A DNA stretch of 64,000 nucleotides from Galdieria sulphuraria. Its lineage: Eukaryota > Rhodophyta > Bangiophyceae > Galdieriales > Galdieriaceae. Positions within the stretch are counted from its first letter, which is position 1. Every line of letters starts with the position of its first letter. Location of the stretch: the NCBI RefSeq assembly GCF_000341285.1, contig NW_005178474.1, positions 62,001-126,000 on the forward strand, in the 5' to 3' direction. Below the pieces are notes generated by a model that had not been told where the DNA came from, searched no databases, and was given only the letters and a program-made list of their open reading frames with translations. Positions 29,512 through 39,477 of the stretch are shown here, piece by piece. The position numbers and the translations under genes are program-made.

Positions 29512-32500
29512 ATGGCACAAGTTTGGGAAGAAACGGTATATATACCTTCTTATGAAGTTGGAAAACCGGAAAAGAATCCCTTATTTCTAGAGAAGAGAGT
29601 TTATCAAGGCAGCTCAGGAAAGGTATATCCATATCCTGTTATTGAAAAGATTTACGATCAAAAGCTCGAAAAACCTTACAGAGTTGTATTCCTTGAGAAT
29701 GAATACATTCAAGTCCAGTTAATGCCCGATATTGGAGGCAGAGTGTATCGATACTTGGATAAAACAAACGGCTATGATGCAGTTTATTACAATCGAGTGA
29801 TCAAACCAGCTCTTGTTGGTCTAGCAGGTCCTTGGATATCCGGAGGAATCGAGTTCAACTGGCCGCAACATCATCGACCAAATACTTTTGGAAAAGTGGA
29901 ATATTATTATACAAGAGATACAGAAATTGGAGTTTGCACCTGTTGGATGACTGAAGTGGATAGAATGTACGGAACCAAATGTTTAGTTGCCTTTTCAATA
30001 TATCCAGGAAAGTCCTTTTTAGAGATTAAGGTCATTTTATATAATCGAACAGCGATTCCTCAAACTTTTTTATGGTGGGCTAATCCAGCAGTACATGTTC
30101 ATGATCAAACCCAGTCTATCTTTCCACCTGATGTTCGTGCAGTGTTCGATCATGGAAAGAGAGATTTGTCTAGGTTTCCTATTGCTACAGGAGTATATTA
30201 CAAGGTAGACTATTCTGAAGGAGTGGATATTTCATGGTACAAAAATGTACCTGTTCCTACATCTTATATGGCATACTATTCAAAATATGACTTTCTTGGA
30301 GGTTATGACCATCATAAGCACGCAGGTATTCTTCATATTGCAGATCACCACATATCGCCAGGAAAGAAGCAATGGACTTGGGGTTGTGGCAATTTTGGAG
30401 ATGTTTGGCATCAACAGCTTACCGATGAAGATGGTCCTTATGTGGAGTTGATGGCTGGTGTATATACCGATAATCAACCCGACTTTACTTGGTTGAAGCC
30501 TCAAGAGCTGAAGACTTTTACTCAGTATTTCTTGCCTTATAAGCAAGTTGGTGTAGTAAAGAATGCCAATATTGACTTTGCCATTGGTTTGGATAGGAAA
30601 GAAGATCAGCTTCATATGTGCATATATGCTTCTTCCAATTTTGAACAGTTGAAGCTTCTTTTGACGGATACTAGAAATGATTCTATTATCTATGAAAACC
30701 TTATAGATGTCTCACCTCTGAAGCCTTTTACACATTCCATTACTTGTCATCATGAGAAACCGCATTATATAAAGATGGCACTTTATGGAGAGAAAGACAA
30801 CTCCATCGAATTAATATCCTATCAGCCAGAATATCCTCATATAGAAAAGTTTCCTGAACCTGCAAAACCAATTGAAGCCCCCGAGCTATTACCAAATACA
30901 GAAAGTCTATTTTTAGCTGGTTTGCATTTGGAACAGTATCGTCATGCAACTTATAGACCAGAAGATTATTATTTAGAAGGATTGAAAAGAGATAAGGACG
31001 ACATTCGACTAAATACTGCTTATAGTGTGCTTCTATTAAGACATGGAGACCATATAAATGCAAAAAAATATTTCGAAAGAGCAATAGTGACGTGTACTCG
31101 ACACAATCCTAACCCTTCTGATTGTTCTGCTTATTATTATCTAGGACTATGTCTGAAATATGAAAAGCGCTGGGATGAAGCTTTCGATTCATTTTACAAA
31201 GCTATTTGGGATTCTCATTATCATAGTTTAGGCTATTATCAACTTGCATGTCTTGCATTTCGTATGAAAGCTTATTCCAAGTCTTTGGAGTTTATAGAAA
31301 CCTCACTGAAGAAGGATGGTTCCAACTTGCTTGCTCTCAATGCCCGTATTACCATATTGCGCAAGTTGGGACATTTTAAAAAGGCATCTGAATACTGTTA
31401 TCAAGTTTTAAAAGACAATCCTTTAGAAGCAGCTGCCTTGTTGGAAAATTCTTTGCTTGAAGCAATTGATAAAGAGAAAGGAAACCATAATAGCGTTATC
31501 CATGATCAAAAAATGACTTGGATTCGGGTATTGGATGAAGAGCCGCATCAATATCTTGCTTTGACTGAAGAATATTGGGAACTTGGTGATTATGACACTG
31601 CAGTATTGATTCTGGAGCAATTGATCACTCAGTGTACAACCAAAGGAATACAAATACCTTTTATTGTATACTATGCCATCTCCTTTCTTCAACAATATAT
31701 GAATCATTCCAGTTCATTTCCAAAATCAAATTATTTTGAAAGGGCTTCCAAAGCAGATTTACAGCTGTACTTTTCGACTTCTTTATTCGAAATGTTTATT
31801 TTGCAAGATGCCTGTAACCAAACTTTGGATTATAAGCCTCATTATATGCTTGGCAATCTTCTTTATGATAAGCGACGGTATCAAGATGCCATTTCTTGTT
31901 GGGAAAGATGCATAGAGTTGGAGCCATCATTTCCTACTGCTTATCGCAATCTCTCTTTGGCATATTTTAATAAGCTTAAAGATACTAAGAAATCAAAAGA
32001 ATATATGGAAAGAGCATTTTCATTGGACACTTCAGATGCTCGAGTATTTTACGAATTGGACAAATTATATCGCATTCTCGGTGTTCATCCCAAACAGCGT
32101 TTACAGCAGTTAGAACTATATATGTCACTAGTTCAGCAACGAGATGATCTTATTGTGGAACATGTAACCTTACTCAATAGGGATGGTGCTTATGACAAAG
32201 CATTATCCATATTATTGAATCATCGTTTTCATCCTTGGGAAGGAGGTGAAGGAAAAGTTATTGCACAATATACTTTTTGTTGTATTGAATTGGCAAAGAA
32301 ACATTTGATTTGCAATGAGACAGATGGAGCAATTTCCTATTTGATAAGGGCCATGGAATATCCTTCGAATCTTGGAGAAGGCAAGTTACAAGGAACTCGT
32401 GAAAGTGCTATCTTTTATCTGTTGGGCTGTTGTTATGAACGAAAGAATGATAAGTCGTTAGCAAGCCAATATTATGAAAAGGCATCTCAAGGCTCACTTC

Positions 32501-32886
32501 ATCTTGAACCGGTCATGTTTTACAATGACCAACCACCAGAGTTGATATTCTATCAGGGACTCGCATTTCGAAGATTGCAAGACGAAAAGAATGCCAGAAG
32601 ATGCTTTCATACATTGAAGGATTACGGTGAAGTTCAGTTGTTTAAGGATTTGAAGATTGACTATTTTGCAGTATCGCTTCCCAATATGTTGGTATTTGAA
32701 GAAGACCTAAATAGAATGAACCAAATGCAGAGTCGTTTTCTACTGGCGCTGGGATATATAGGTTTGTATGAGTATGAAAGTGCTAAACAACAACTAGAGC
32801 TAGTATTAGAATTAGATCCTTGTCACTTGGGTGCCTTTATTCATTTGGAAATGTTGAAGAAGCCTTATGTCGATGTGTTACTTTAA
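29512..32886 (+). CDS. DUF5107 protein with TPR array
   Basis: Intronless, 1124 residues. Residues 1 to about 400 form the DUF5107 type of galactose-mutarotase-like beta-sandwich (DIGGRVYRYLDKTNG, GLAGPWISGGIEFNWPQHH core, LWWANPAVHVHD, GNFGDVWHQQLTDEDGPYVELMAG), with conserved Trp, His and Asp residues typical of a carbohydrate site. Residues from about 480 to the end are helical TPR repeats, several with clear consensus (YRNLSLAYFNKLKDTKKSKEYMERAF core, HYMLGNLLYDKRRYQDAISCWERCIELEP core). From general knowledge this fusion is frequent in bacteria and rare in eukaryotes. A carbohydrate-active role is inferred. The divergent neighbour is a GH31 glycosidase. The absence of introns and of any signal peptide suggests a cytosolic protein of possibly transferred origin. 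Confidence 0.85.
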   Translation: MAQVWEETVYIPSYEVGKPEKNPLFLEKRVYQGSSGKVYPYPVIEKIYDQKLEKPYRVVFLENEYIQVQLMPDIGGRVYRYLDKTNGYDAVYYNRVIKPALVGLAGPWISGGIEFNWPQHHRPNTFGKVEYYYTRDTEIGVCTCWMTEVDRMYGTKCLVAFSIYPGKSFLEIKVILYNRTAIPQTFLWWANPAVHVHDQTQSIFPPDVRAVFDHGKRDLSRFPIATGVYYKVDYSEGVDISWYKNVPVPTSYMAYYSKYDFLGGYDHHKHAGILHIADHHISPGKKQWTWGCGNFGDVWHQQLTDEDGPYVELMAGVYTDNQPDFTWLKPQELKTFTQYFLPYKQVGVVKNANIDFAIGLDRKEDQLHMCIYASSNFEQLKLLLTDTRNDSIIYENLIDVSPLKPFTHSITCHHEKPHYIKMALYGEKDNSIELISYQPEYPHIEKFPEPAKPIEAPELLPNTESLFLAGLHLEQYRHATYRPEDYYLEGLKRDKDDIRLNTAYSVLLLRHGDHINAKKYFERAIVTCTRHNPNPSDCSAYYYLGLCLKYEKRWDEAFDSFYKAIWDSHYHSLGYYQLACLAFRMKAYSKSLEFIETSLKKDGSNLLALNARITILRKLGHFKKASEYCYQVLKDNPLEAAALLENSLLEAIDKEKGNHNSVIHDQKMTWIRVLDEEPHQYLALTEEYWELGDYDTAVLILEQLITQCTTKGIQIPFIVYYAISFLQQYMNHSSSFPKSNYFERASKADLQLYFSTSLFEMFILQDACNQTLDYKPHYMLGNLLYDKRRYQDAISCWERCIELEPSFPTAYRNLSLAYFNKLKDTKKSKEYMERAFSLDTSDARVFYELDKLYRILGVHPKQRLQQLELYMSLVQQRDDLIVEHVTLLNRDGAYDKALSILLNHRFHPWEGGEGKVIAQYTFCCIELAKKHLICNETDGAISYLIRAMEYPSNLGEGKLQGTRESAIFYLLGCCYERKNDKSLASQYYEKASQGSLHLEPVMFYNDQPPELIFYQGLAFRRLQDEKNARRCFHTLKDYGEVQLFKDLKIDYFAVSLPNMLVFEEDLNRMNQMQSRFLLALGYIGLYEYESAKQQLELVLELDPCHLGAFIHLEMLKKPYVDVLL

Positions 32887-32935
32887 AATAAATTGTTTGC
32901 TGCTTTGAGAATTTGGAAGTGTGGTTAGAGAAAGC

Positions 32936-33964
32936 ATGATTTCCTCTTCCGCAGTCGTCAAGTCTAATACAAACTATACTTTGAGAAAGAAAGAAGAGAC
33001 TGCGTTGAAAAAGAAAGGAGTTTCTTCGTTGGCGTCATCCATTCTTCGACTTTGTGGTCACGAGGACGCAATATATGGACTCGATTTCAATCCCAGAGGA
33101 GACTGCCTTGCTTCCTGTTCTTTTGATCGAAGTATATTTTTGTGGAACGTATATGGAGAGTGTAATTCGTTTGGAGTTTTGAGAGGTCACAAAAATTCCA
33201 TAGGTTCCATTTGTTGGGTCGACAATGAGAAGTTAGTGTCCTGTAGTGCAGATAAGAACGCAGCAGTATGGGATGCTCAAAGTCAAAGTCGAATAAGACA
33301 ACTCAAAGGACACACGTCTTTTGTTAATGATGTAGCTGTCTCTAAGAATCAGTTTTCATTTATGGCAGCAACCGTTTCGGATGATAGGCAACTTATTTTA
33401 TGGGACATTCGGACGAGGCATCCACAGCATTTTATTATGCATCGATATCCTTTATTAGCTGTTTCCTTGTCAGCTGATCCCGATGTAGTTTATTGTGGAG
33501 GTATTGATAACAGAATTTATGTTTGGGACTTGAGAAAAGGCAATGATTCTCCGTTGTTGGAGTTGATGGGTCATCACGATACTTTAACAGGAATGGATAT
33601 AACACATGATGCTTGTTTCTTATGTTCCAATTCTATGGATAATACTATACGTATATGGGATGTTCGTCCCTTTTTTGAAGGTTCTGATGAGGAACGTTGT
33701 CTGACTGTTCTTCAGGGTGCATCGCATTCTTTTGAACGCAATTTGTTACGTTGTCGATTCTCTACTGATGGGACTTTAGTAGGTGCAGGTAGTGCTGACA
33801 AATTTGTATATATATGGGATGTTGATAGTGGAGAATTGCGATATGCTTTGCCAGGTCACGATGGTAGTGTCAATGACATTGTATTTCATCCCGACCAGTC
33901 CGTTATTGCAAGTGCCAGTAGCGATAAGACCATTTATATTGGAGAAATTGAAACTTCAAGATAG
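32936..33964 (+). CDS. SNRNP40: U5 snRNP 40-kDa WD40 protein
   Basis: Intronless, 342 residues, seven WD repeats. Stretches such as LASCSFDRSIFLWNVYG, RQLKGHTSFVNDV, GGIDNRIYVWDLR, MDNTIRIWDVRPF, RNLLRCRFSTDGTL, AGSADKFVYIWD and SASSDKTIYIGEI correspond block by block to human SNRNP40 (Prp8-binding protein). It is a component of the U5 snRNP and the tri-snRNP, in contact with Prp8. Its presence fits the many introns in this window. An ATG five codons upstream (32921) is also in frame; 32936 (MISSSAV) is taken here. The upstream spacer to the DUF5107 stop is about 50 bp. Confidence 0.95.
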   Translation: MISSSAVVKSNTNYTLRKKEETALKKKGVSSLASSILRLCGHEDAIYGLDFNPRGDCLASCSFDRSIFLWNVYGECNSFGVLRGHKNSIGSICWVDNEKLVSCSADKNAAVWDAQSQSRIRQLKGHTSFVNDVAVSKNQFSFMAATVSDDRQLILWDIRTRHPQHFIMHRYPLLAVSLSADPDVVYCGGIDNRIYVWDLRKGNDSPLLELMGHHDTLTGMDITHDACFLCSNSMDNTIRIWDVRPFFEGSDEERCLTVLQGASHSFERNLLRCRFSTDGTLVGAGSADKFVYIWDVDSGELRYALPGHDGSVNDIVFHPDQSVIASASSDKTIYIGEIETSR

Positions 33965-34196
33965 AATAGGTTAATAACTTGGATGATTCACTTTAACATA
34001 TGAAGGAAAAATGGAATCATTCCATAAATATAGAATATGATCCATGAGTTATCTACAGACAAGAGAACCCTATGCAAAAAATGAAGTATTCTAAAATAAA
34101 CTACTACTTCTTATGTTTGGTAACTTGACAATAATTGCACACAAGTAAATAGAGTTGAAGGAACCCGTAGATGACTATTTTGCAAAGGACAACATT

Positions 34197-34766
34197 CTAT
34201 CTATCACAACTCACACTTTCACTATTCGGAAGAGTACCATTCGGTTTCCTCGAGTCGTAGATACTTCCAGCAAACACCACCGTTGCTGGAGGCGGAATAT
34301 GTACAGTAGAATCAAAGACTTGTGAAGAATACAAGTCTTCTTCTTCTACAGAATACGAAGGTCTATACAATTCCTGACAAGTCAAACTCTCATAGTTGTT
34401 AGTCTCCACGCTATTTTCCAACAGCACTCTATGAGCTTCACTGGACCCACCATCTATGGGGACTGGCTCAAACTCCGAGCGCGAACTTTCCAACAAACCA
34501 TTATATTCCTCACATTGCGGAAATTTATTCCATTCCCCTTCTTGGTTTGAAACAATATCTAAATAACTATACGGTTCAATACAGGAACTTTCCATGTCAA
34601 CTGTCACTTGGCTCCAGTTAGTACGTTCCAAAGACTCTTCTTCGCTATTCGTATCTGGTTCAGCAAGTGGAATAAGAAAACCAAGGTTGGGCCAAAACAT
34701 ATCAGGATGACATATAAAATAATCAATAGGAATACCGTCACAAACTTCCTGCTCAGTTGCCTGCAT
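34197..34766 (-). CDS. Unrecognised acidic protein
   Basis: A 189-codon open frame rich in Glu, Ser, Asp and Tyr with few basic residues. The first 40 residues (IDYFICHPDMFWPNLGFLIPL) are aromatic and could fold; the remainder looks disordered. No family is recognised. It is placed head-to-head with the D-amino-acid oxidase, 48 bp apart. The frame is not the antisense of a known gene over most of its length, which favours a real small gene, but no homology supports it. Confidence 0.5.
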   Translation of the reverse strand: MQATEQEVCDGIPIDYFICHPDMFWPNLGFLIPLAEPDTNSEEESLERTNWSQVTVDMESSCIEPYSYLDIVSNQEGEWNKFPQCEEYNGLLESSRSEFEPVPIDGGSSEAHRVLLENSVETNNYESLTCQELYRPSYSVEEEDLYSSQVFDSTVHIPPPATVVFAGSIYDSRKPNGTLPNSESVSCDR

Positions 34767-34814
34767 TGCTCTTCTAAGAATATTCGTTGCTCATCTGTAT
34801 TGATATGGGGAGAA

Positions 34815-35945
34815 ATGGCAACTTGTAGTATCTCGTGGAATCGAAAGCGACGAGTTTTGGTTTTAGGTTCTGGTGTAATTGGACTTACCACTGCTATTCG
34901 ATTAGCTGAAAGTGGTCATAAAGTTCTGATATGGTCCAAGGATAGGTCACCCAATCTTACTTCGGATGGCTCCGGTGGTTATTGGATGCCGTTTCATATC
35001 GAACCTGAGGAATGGGTCAACGAGTGGAGTATAGAAGCTTTAAGAGTATTTAGAAATCAGTTGAAATATTATGGAAAAGAATGTGGTATTCATATATTTC
35101 CTGGTAAAGTACTTCACGAGCATCTTCCAAAGCAAGTTCCCTATTGGACCCATTATGTTAACATGAGAACAGTGACTAGTCCAGATCAAGTTCCCAAATA
35201 CTTTGAAGGTGCTTGGAAGTTTGAATCACCTATCGTTAATATGGATGTTTACATGCCTTGGTTGGAAAAGCAAGCAAGAAGTCTTGGAGTTGAGATATTA
35301 TCTCCCATAACCGTGGGTCCTCGCCTAATCGATGCTGCTTTGGCTGCTTATCGACATTTTGCTGCAGAAGTATTGGTCAATTGTACTGGTTTAGGTTCTC
35401 GAGAGTTGTGTAATGATAAAAGTGTTATTCCTGGTAGAGGTGCTACTATTCGAGTTCAGTCCAATATGAAAAAGCAACGAGAGTTTGTTACAACTAGTTC
35501 TGGTCCTTTTTCTTCCAATGAGTTGCCGACATATATTCTACCACGTGGAGATGATTTGTTTACTTTAGGAGGAACTTATTTTGAAAATGATTGGAATACT
35601 CGAGTGGGTCCTGAAGAAGCAATGGATATTCAAAGAAGATGTAGTTTATTAGTACCAGAAATAAAGGATGCACCAGTTGTTTGTAGTTGGGCTGGCTTAA
35701 GACCAGTTCGACCGCAAGTTCGACTTGAATATGAAATTCTAGACGAAGATAAGGTTCCTCTTATTATTCATAATTATGGACATGGAGGTAAGTCAATTGT
35801 TCTTGAAGACTATTATTCGTAATAATAATAATTATTCATAGGAGCTGGAGTTACAGTTAGTTGGGGTTGTGCCAAGCATGTAGTTACTTTATTGGAAGAC
35901 TTGACTGCAGTCAATGAACGAAGAATGCTTAGCAGTAGACTTTAG
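34815..35945 (+). CDS. DAO: D-amino-acid oxidase, peroxisomal
   Basis: Exons 34815-35787 and 35842-35945 over a 54-nt intron encode 358 residues. The dinucleotide fold is VLVLGSGVIGLTTAIRLAESG; SDGSGGYWMPF, NCTGLGSREL, GGTYFENDW, CSWAGLRPVRPQVRLEYE (core) and the spliced HNYGHGGAGVTVSWGCA follow the DAO/DASPO family, including the FAD-binding and active-site segments. It oxidises D-amino acids to 2-oxo acids, ammonia and H2O2. The last three residues, Ser-Arg-Leu, form a PTS1 signal, placing it in peroxisomes. The upstream open frame to 34608 is not homologous, so MATCSIS is taken as start. D-amino-acid versus D-aspartate preference cannot be decided. Confidence 0.95.
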
Positions 35946-35956
35946 TATTTCAGAAA

Positions 35957-37846
35957 ATGGAAAATAAATTCATTTTTTTTAGTTTCATGAGTTGGGAAAA
36001 GAACAATGTGTTCCTTCCGTTATTAACGGAAACTGAAAACAACGAGTCGTCCATAATATCTGAAGAACCTATAAGTACTGATTACTCTTGCAATACTGAA
36101 TGGATAACAGATAACCAAACATGGTTGACTTCACTAGAAGACTTGCACTTGTTTCAAACGGATGAACAGACTTGTATCGTGTGTTTAAAGAATAGTCAAC
36201 GTCTGGGAATAAAAGGAAAAGGTTATATGAAGATTCTTGAAGGAAATGTCTTTATACACGGAAATATGTTTGAACCAGATGATAGTTGGATTTACCTTGG
36301 CGCTTTGGCTTGGGATCCTTTACTACTCTTGGATTCTGATGATAAAGAAGAACTCTACAAGGTTGAAGGTATTCAACCTCAACCTTCAAAAGATAATTCT
36401 TGGGAAAAAATGTCGTGTTTGGAAGATAGATTGAGAGGGGATCCTCATTTGTCACATTTGTTATCTCTTGGCATAGTTGAATCCGTTCAAACTTGTTTGC
36501 CTGTCAAGGCTATCATTGCTTTTCGCAGTTATAAATATTCTAAAGGTGACTACGTTGAAAAATTTGTGCAGTCACAGGACAACAACAACTTTGAAAAGCT
36601 GATTGATGAATTATATCTCTTGAAGAGTAGAGATATTCAACGACTTGCTCACTTTCAAGTTTGGAATGGTTGGAAAGAATTGCTGATGCATGTAAACTCG
36701 AACTGTGCTTCTATGAATGAGAATCTTCGAATATTTCTGGTTTGTGGTGATCGCGGTACTGGCAAGTCAACATTCACGAGGACTTTATGTAATCAGTTAC
36801 TCAAGTTCCATAGCTGTGTTTGGTTAATGGATACTGACTTGGGACAGAGTGAGATGATGCCTCCTGGAATGGTTTCGTTGATGGAAATCAAAAATTCCTT
36901 TCAAAGTACTCCACTTACGCATGAGACATATGACTCCACTATGTCTTATTTCATTGGGGTGGTAACTCCGAGAGAAAGGCTTCAAATATATAAAGACGCA
37001 ATTCAAAGATTGGCTTCAGAAATGTATTTAGGAGCATGTCGTACTGGAGCTCCGTGTGTTATTAACACACATGGATGGACGTCAGGATTAGGTTTAACAA
37101 TATTACAATTTTTGTTTCACTTGTTACAGCCAACTGATGTGATTCAACTTGAAATGACGGATAATACTTCAAAATTATCGGAAGAATGGTTTGATTCTGG
37201 TCGTTTCAAGCATAATGTTCAAAAATGGAAGTTGACACGTGATCTTTCGACTAGCAGTAGTGGTAACGGTGGTGATGGTATTAGACTAAGTTCTTCAGAA
37301 AAAAGACATCTTCAGTTGTTTGCTTATTTTTGTCCAGAATCAGTATTTTTCCTTTCACCTCCTTCCTCAGCTGTTTCTCAAACAGTCGCCTATTATATTG
37401 GCAATCATTTTGCGCAACTTCCCGTTTATCAAGTCTTGGTTAGAGACATGCAGGTCTATTCTATCGATGGTGAAGTGAATATGGAGCATATGGAAGCTTT
37501 ATTGCTTGGTGTTGTAGTTGGCCTTTGTTGGAATGTGGAAAAAACCGATTCTTTAAAAGAATGTGAACCTTTGCGATGTTATGGATTAGGTCTTGTCAAA
37601 GCCATAGAACGAGACAGAACCATATTGTATATTTCAACTCCTGTTTGTGAAAGTAAGCTCAAACAAGTAAATACTTTGGTTGTTAGTCGTTTTATTCAAT
37701 TATCTCCGGCAGCTTATCTTTGGACGGGACCAACAGAACCTCACTTTGTCTCATGGGATGGTCTCTCTTATGCATCTTCTGAAATGAGAAGTCGCAATAA
37801 TATTCCTCGAAAGCGTTTGTTAAATAAGAAAGATAACGAAAAATGA
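35957..37846 (+). CDS. GRC3: Polynucleotide 5'-hydroxyl kinase GRC3/NOL9
   Basis: Intronless, up to 629 residues; a second ATG at 35987 (MSWEKN) is possible. The Walker A loop is CGDRGTGKSTFTRTL, followed by VWLMDTDLGQSEMMPPG, a switch-like YFIGVVTPRERLQIY, the lid helix region and VINTHGWTSGLGL, as in GRC3/NOL9 and CLP1. The C-terminal domain contains YGLGLVKAIERDRTILYISTP (core). The family phosphorylates the 5' end of ITS2 after Las1 cleavage during 25S/28S rRNA maturation, and is nucleolar. An N-terminal domain of about 230 residues fits NOL9 better than CLP1. The start is only 11 bp after the DAO stop; the stop is 3 nt from that of the converging WD40 gene. Confidence 0.9.
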   Translation: MENKFIFFSFMSWEKNNVFLPLLTETENNESSIISEEPISTDYSCNTEWITDNQTWLTSLEDLHLFQTDEQTCIVCLKNSQRLGIKGKGYMKILEGNVFIHGNMFEPDDSWIYLGALAWDPLLLLDSDDKEELYKVEGIQPQPSKDNSWEKMSCLEDRLRGDPHLSHLLSLGIVESVQTCLPVKAIIAFRSYKYSKGDYVEKFVQSQDNNNFEKLIDELYLLKSRDIQRLAHFQVWNGWKELLMHVNSNCASMNENLRIFLVCGDRGTGKSTFTRTLCNQLLKFHSCVWLMDTDLGQSEMMPPGMVSLMEIKNSFQSTPLTHETYDSTMSYFIGVVTPRERLQIYKDAIQRLASEMYLGACRTGAPCVINTHGWTSGLGLTILQFLFHLLQPTDVIQLEMTDNTSKLSEEWFDSGRFKHNVQKWKLTRDLSTSSSGNGGDGIRLSSSEKRHLQLFAYFCPESVFFLSPPSSAVSQTVAYYIGNHFAQLPVYQVLVRDMQVYSIDGEVNMEHMEALLLGVVVGLCWNVEKTDSLKECEPLRCYGLGLVKAIERDRTILYISTPVCESKLKQVNTLVVSRFIQLSPAAYLWTGPTEPHFVSWDGLSYASSEMRSRNNIPRKRLLNKKDNEK

Positions 37847-37849
37847 CTA

Positions 37850-39330
37850 TCAAGTCATGAATTTTTCAACTATTGCAGGTAAAGTAAGACAGTACCATGT
37901 ACAAGTATTGTGATCAGTACTGCCTGATACCAACAGATGATGAGGAACAAGTTGAATGTGCTTAATAGCTATGTTTTCTAAATATATTCTTGTCAAAGGA
38001 TGTACGTATCTCGATGGCAAACAATCTTCAAGCAGCCAAAACAAAATAGTCCCATCCCATGAAGCACTAATCAACACCTTGTGATTGGTACTTATTTCGA
38101 GGCAAGTTATATAGGAAAAATGTTGATACAACTCACACGATGGCAAAAAAGAAGAGTTGGTTGGAAAGGAATCCACTTGCCGAAAGATGCGTATCGTGTC
38201 ATCTTGGCCACATGAAATAATAAAATGATCGGTTAGAATACTATCCAGAATTTGACCATATGAATTGTCTATGGAAATGATTGATGTTGAGAGATGGACT
38301 GATTCTTCAGGGTTCATGAATGGAAAAAGTTGTTCTCGAATAGTAAAGAAATGGAGTTTGTTCTTTGTGTGGCTCAAGAGGATGCATTTGTCTTGTAAAG
38401 CTGCGAATCGAATCCAATTTCGAGGTTCCATTCCCGTATCGATGCGAGTTAAGGGATGTTTCTTAAAATAGCATCCAACAAGTTCCTTAAAGTGATCATC
38501 TATAATAAAATAGATAGGCAAAATATTTTCAGTTTCTAACAAGGTTTCTCTGTTTAAAACAAATTACCGCGTAAAAATGGATCCATGTTTGCTTCATAGT
38601 TGCCATTCATCATCGATAGGAGTGAACTATCATAAGGGTGCCAACTCCACAACCAAATATCGCCATTTATATGTCCACTCGCAAACAAGGAAGACTTATG
38701 TTGATGTGCCAAACAACACACTGCACCTTGTACTTGTTCGCAATAAAATTCTGCCAATATTTTGCCACTTGGGATATCAACTAGGCAAATATGAGCGTTG
38801 TTCCAACCAACGATGATCCATTGACTTTGTAAAAGAAGACTAATGAACTCTTCGCCTATTGATACACAGGGACATAAAGCTGTTATCCATATTCCTTTTT
38901 CTGCGTTGTCGAGGCTTATTCTGTTGGAAAAGAATAATTGCTTTTCAACACCGCTTCCCAATGGAATATACTTTTTGCGATCGAAACACTCTTCATACGC
39001 AACTGGAGACTCATTGGCTAGGAATCCGTCAATAGTTTGACTCTCTTCCGATTGTATTTCCTGTAGAGTATCTTCAGGAAAACGATACAGCAATAAACAA
39101 ACAATACTAGACACTACTAAATACAAGTTGTTGAGAGAACCTTGACTTTCACTACTAGGAGAACAGTGAACAATGGTCCAAAGAACATTTTCTTTTATAA
39201 AAGTATGTGAGTTTGTAAGTGACAAACTAGGTTTGCATTCCAGCTTGTAAGCAATTCTGGCGCGTTTGGATAAAAACATAAAATTTAATTCTATGACATC
39301 GTTGTTCGTTCCTCGTTGGATGTTCAACAT
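37850..39330 (-). CDS. WD40-repeat protein of unknown role
   Basis: Exon 1 (39330-38568) and exon 2 (38499-37850) over a 68-nt intron (GTAATT...TTATAG) give 470 residues; without the splice the two halves lie in different frames. Repeats recognisable by sequence include QSQWIIVGWNNAHICLVDIPSG, SSLFASGHINGDIWLWSW, HFIISCGQDDTIRIFR, HKVLISASWDGTILFWLL and HHLLVSGSTDHNTCTWY. The N-terminal blade lacks clear WD ends. I cannot name an orthologue; the blade GQDDTIRIF plus SASWDGTILFW suggests a scaffold protein in a larger complex. The gene converges on GRC3 with a 3-nt spacer. Structure assignment is good, function unknown. Confidence 0.75.
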
Positions 39331-39477
39331 GAACGATTGAATTATCAGAGAAATCTATTCGTTGTCAAGGTTCTTAATTATGATGAAACGGTTTGGTAAC
39401 TCTCAAGAATTCTCTGAGCATAGTCCCAAGAATTTATTCTATACATGAATTACAAGTGATCGATCAACTCTAAAGTC

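Noticed and set aside
34608-34814. Extension of the D-amino-acid oxidase by 69 residues
   Set aside because: It lies mostly antisense to the neighbouring gene, is not homologous, and the FAD fold begins normally after the ATG at 34815.
38500-38567. Apparent frameshift in the WD40 gene
   Set aside because: A 68-nt segment with GT and AG borders, when removed, joins the two frames exactly, so it is an ordinary intron.
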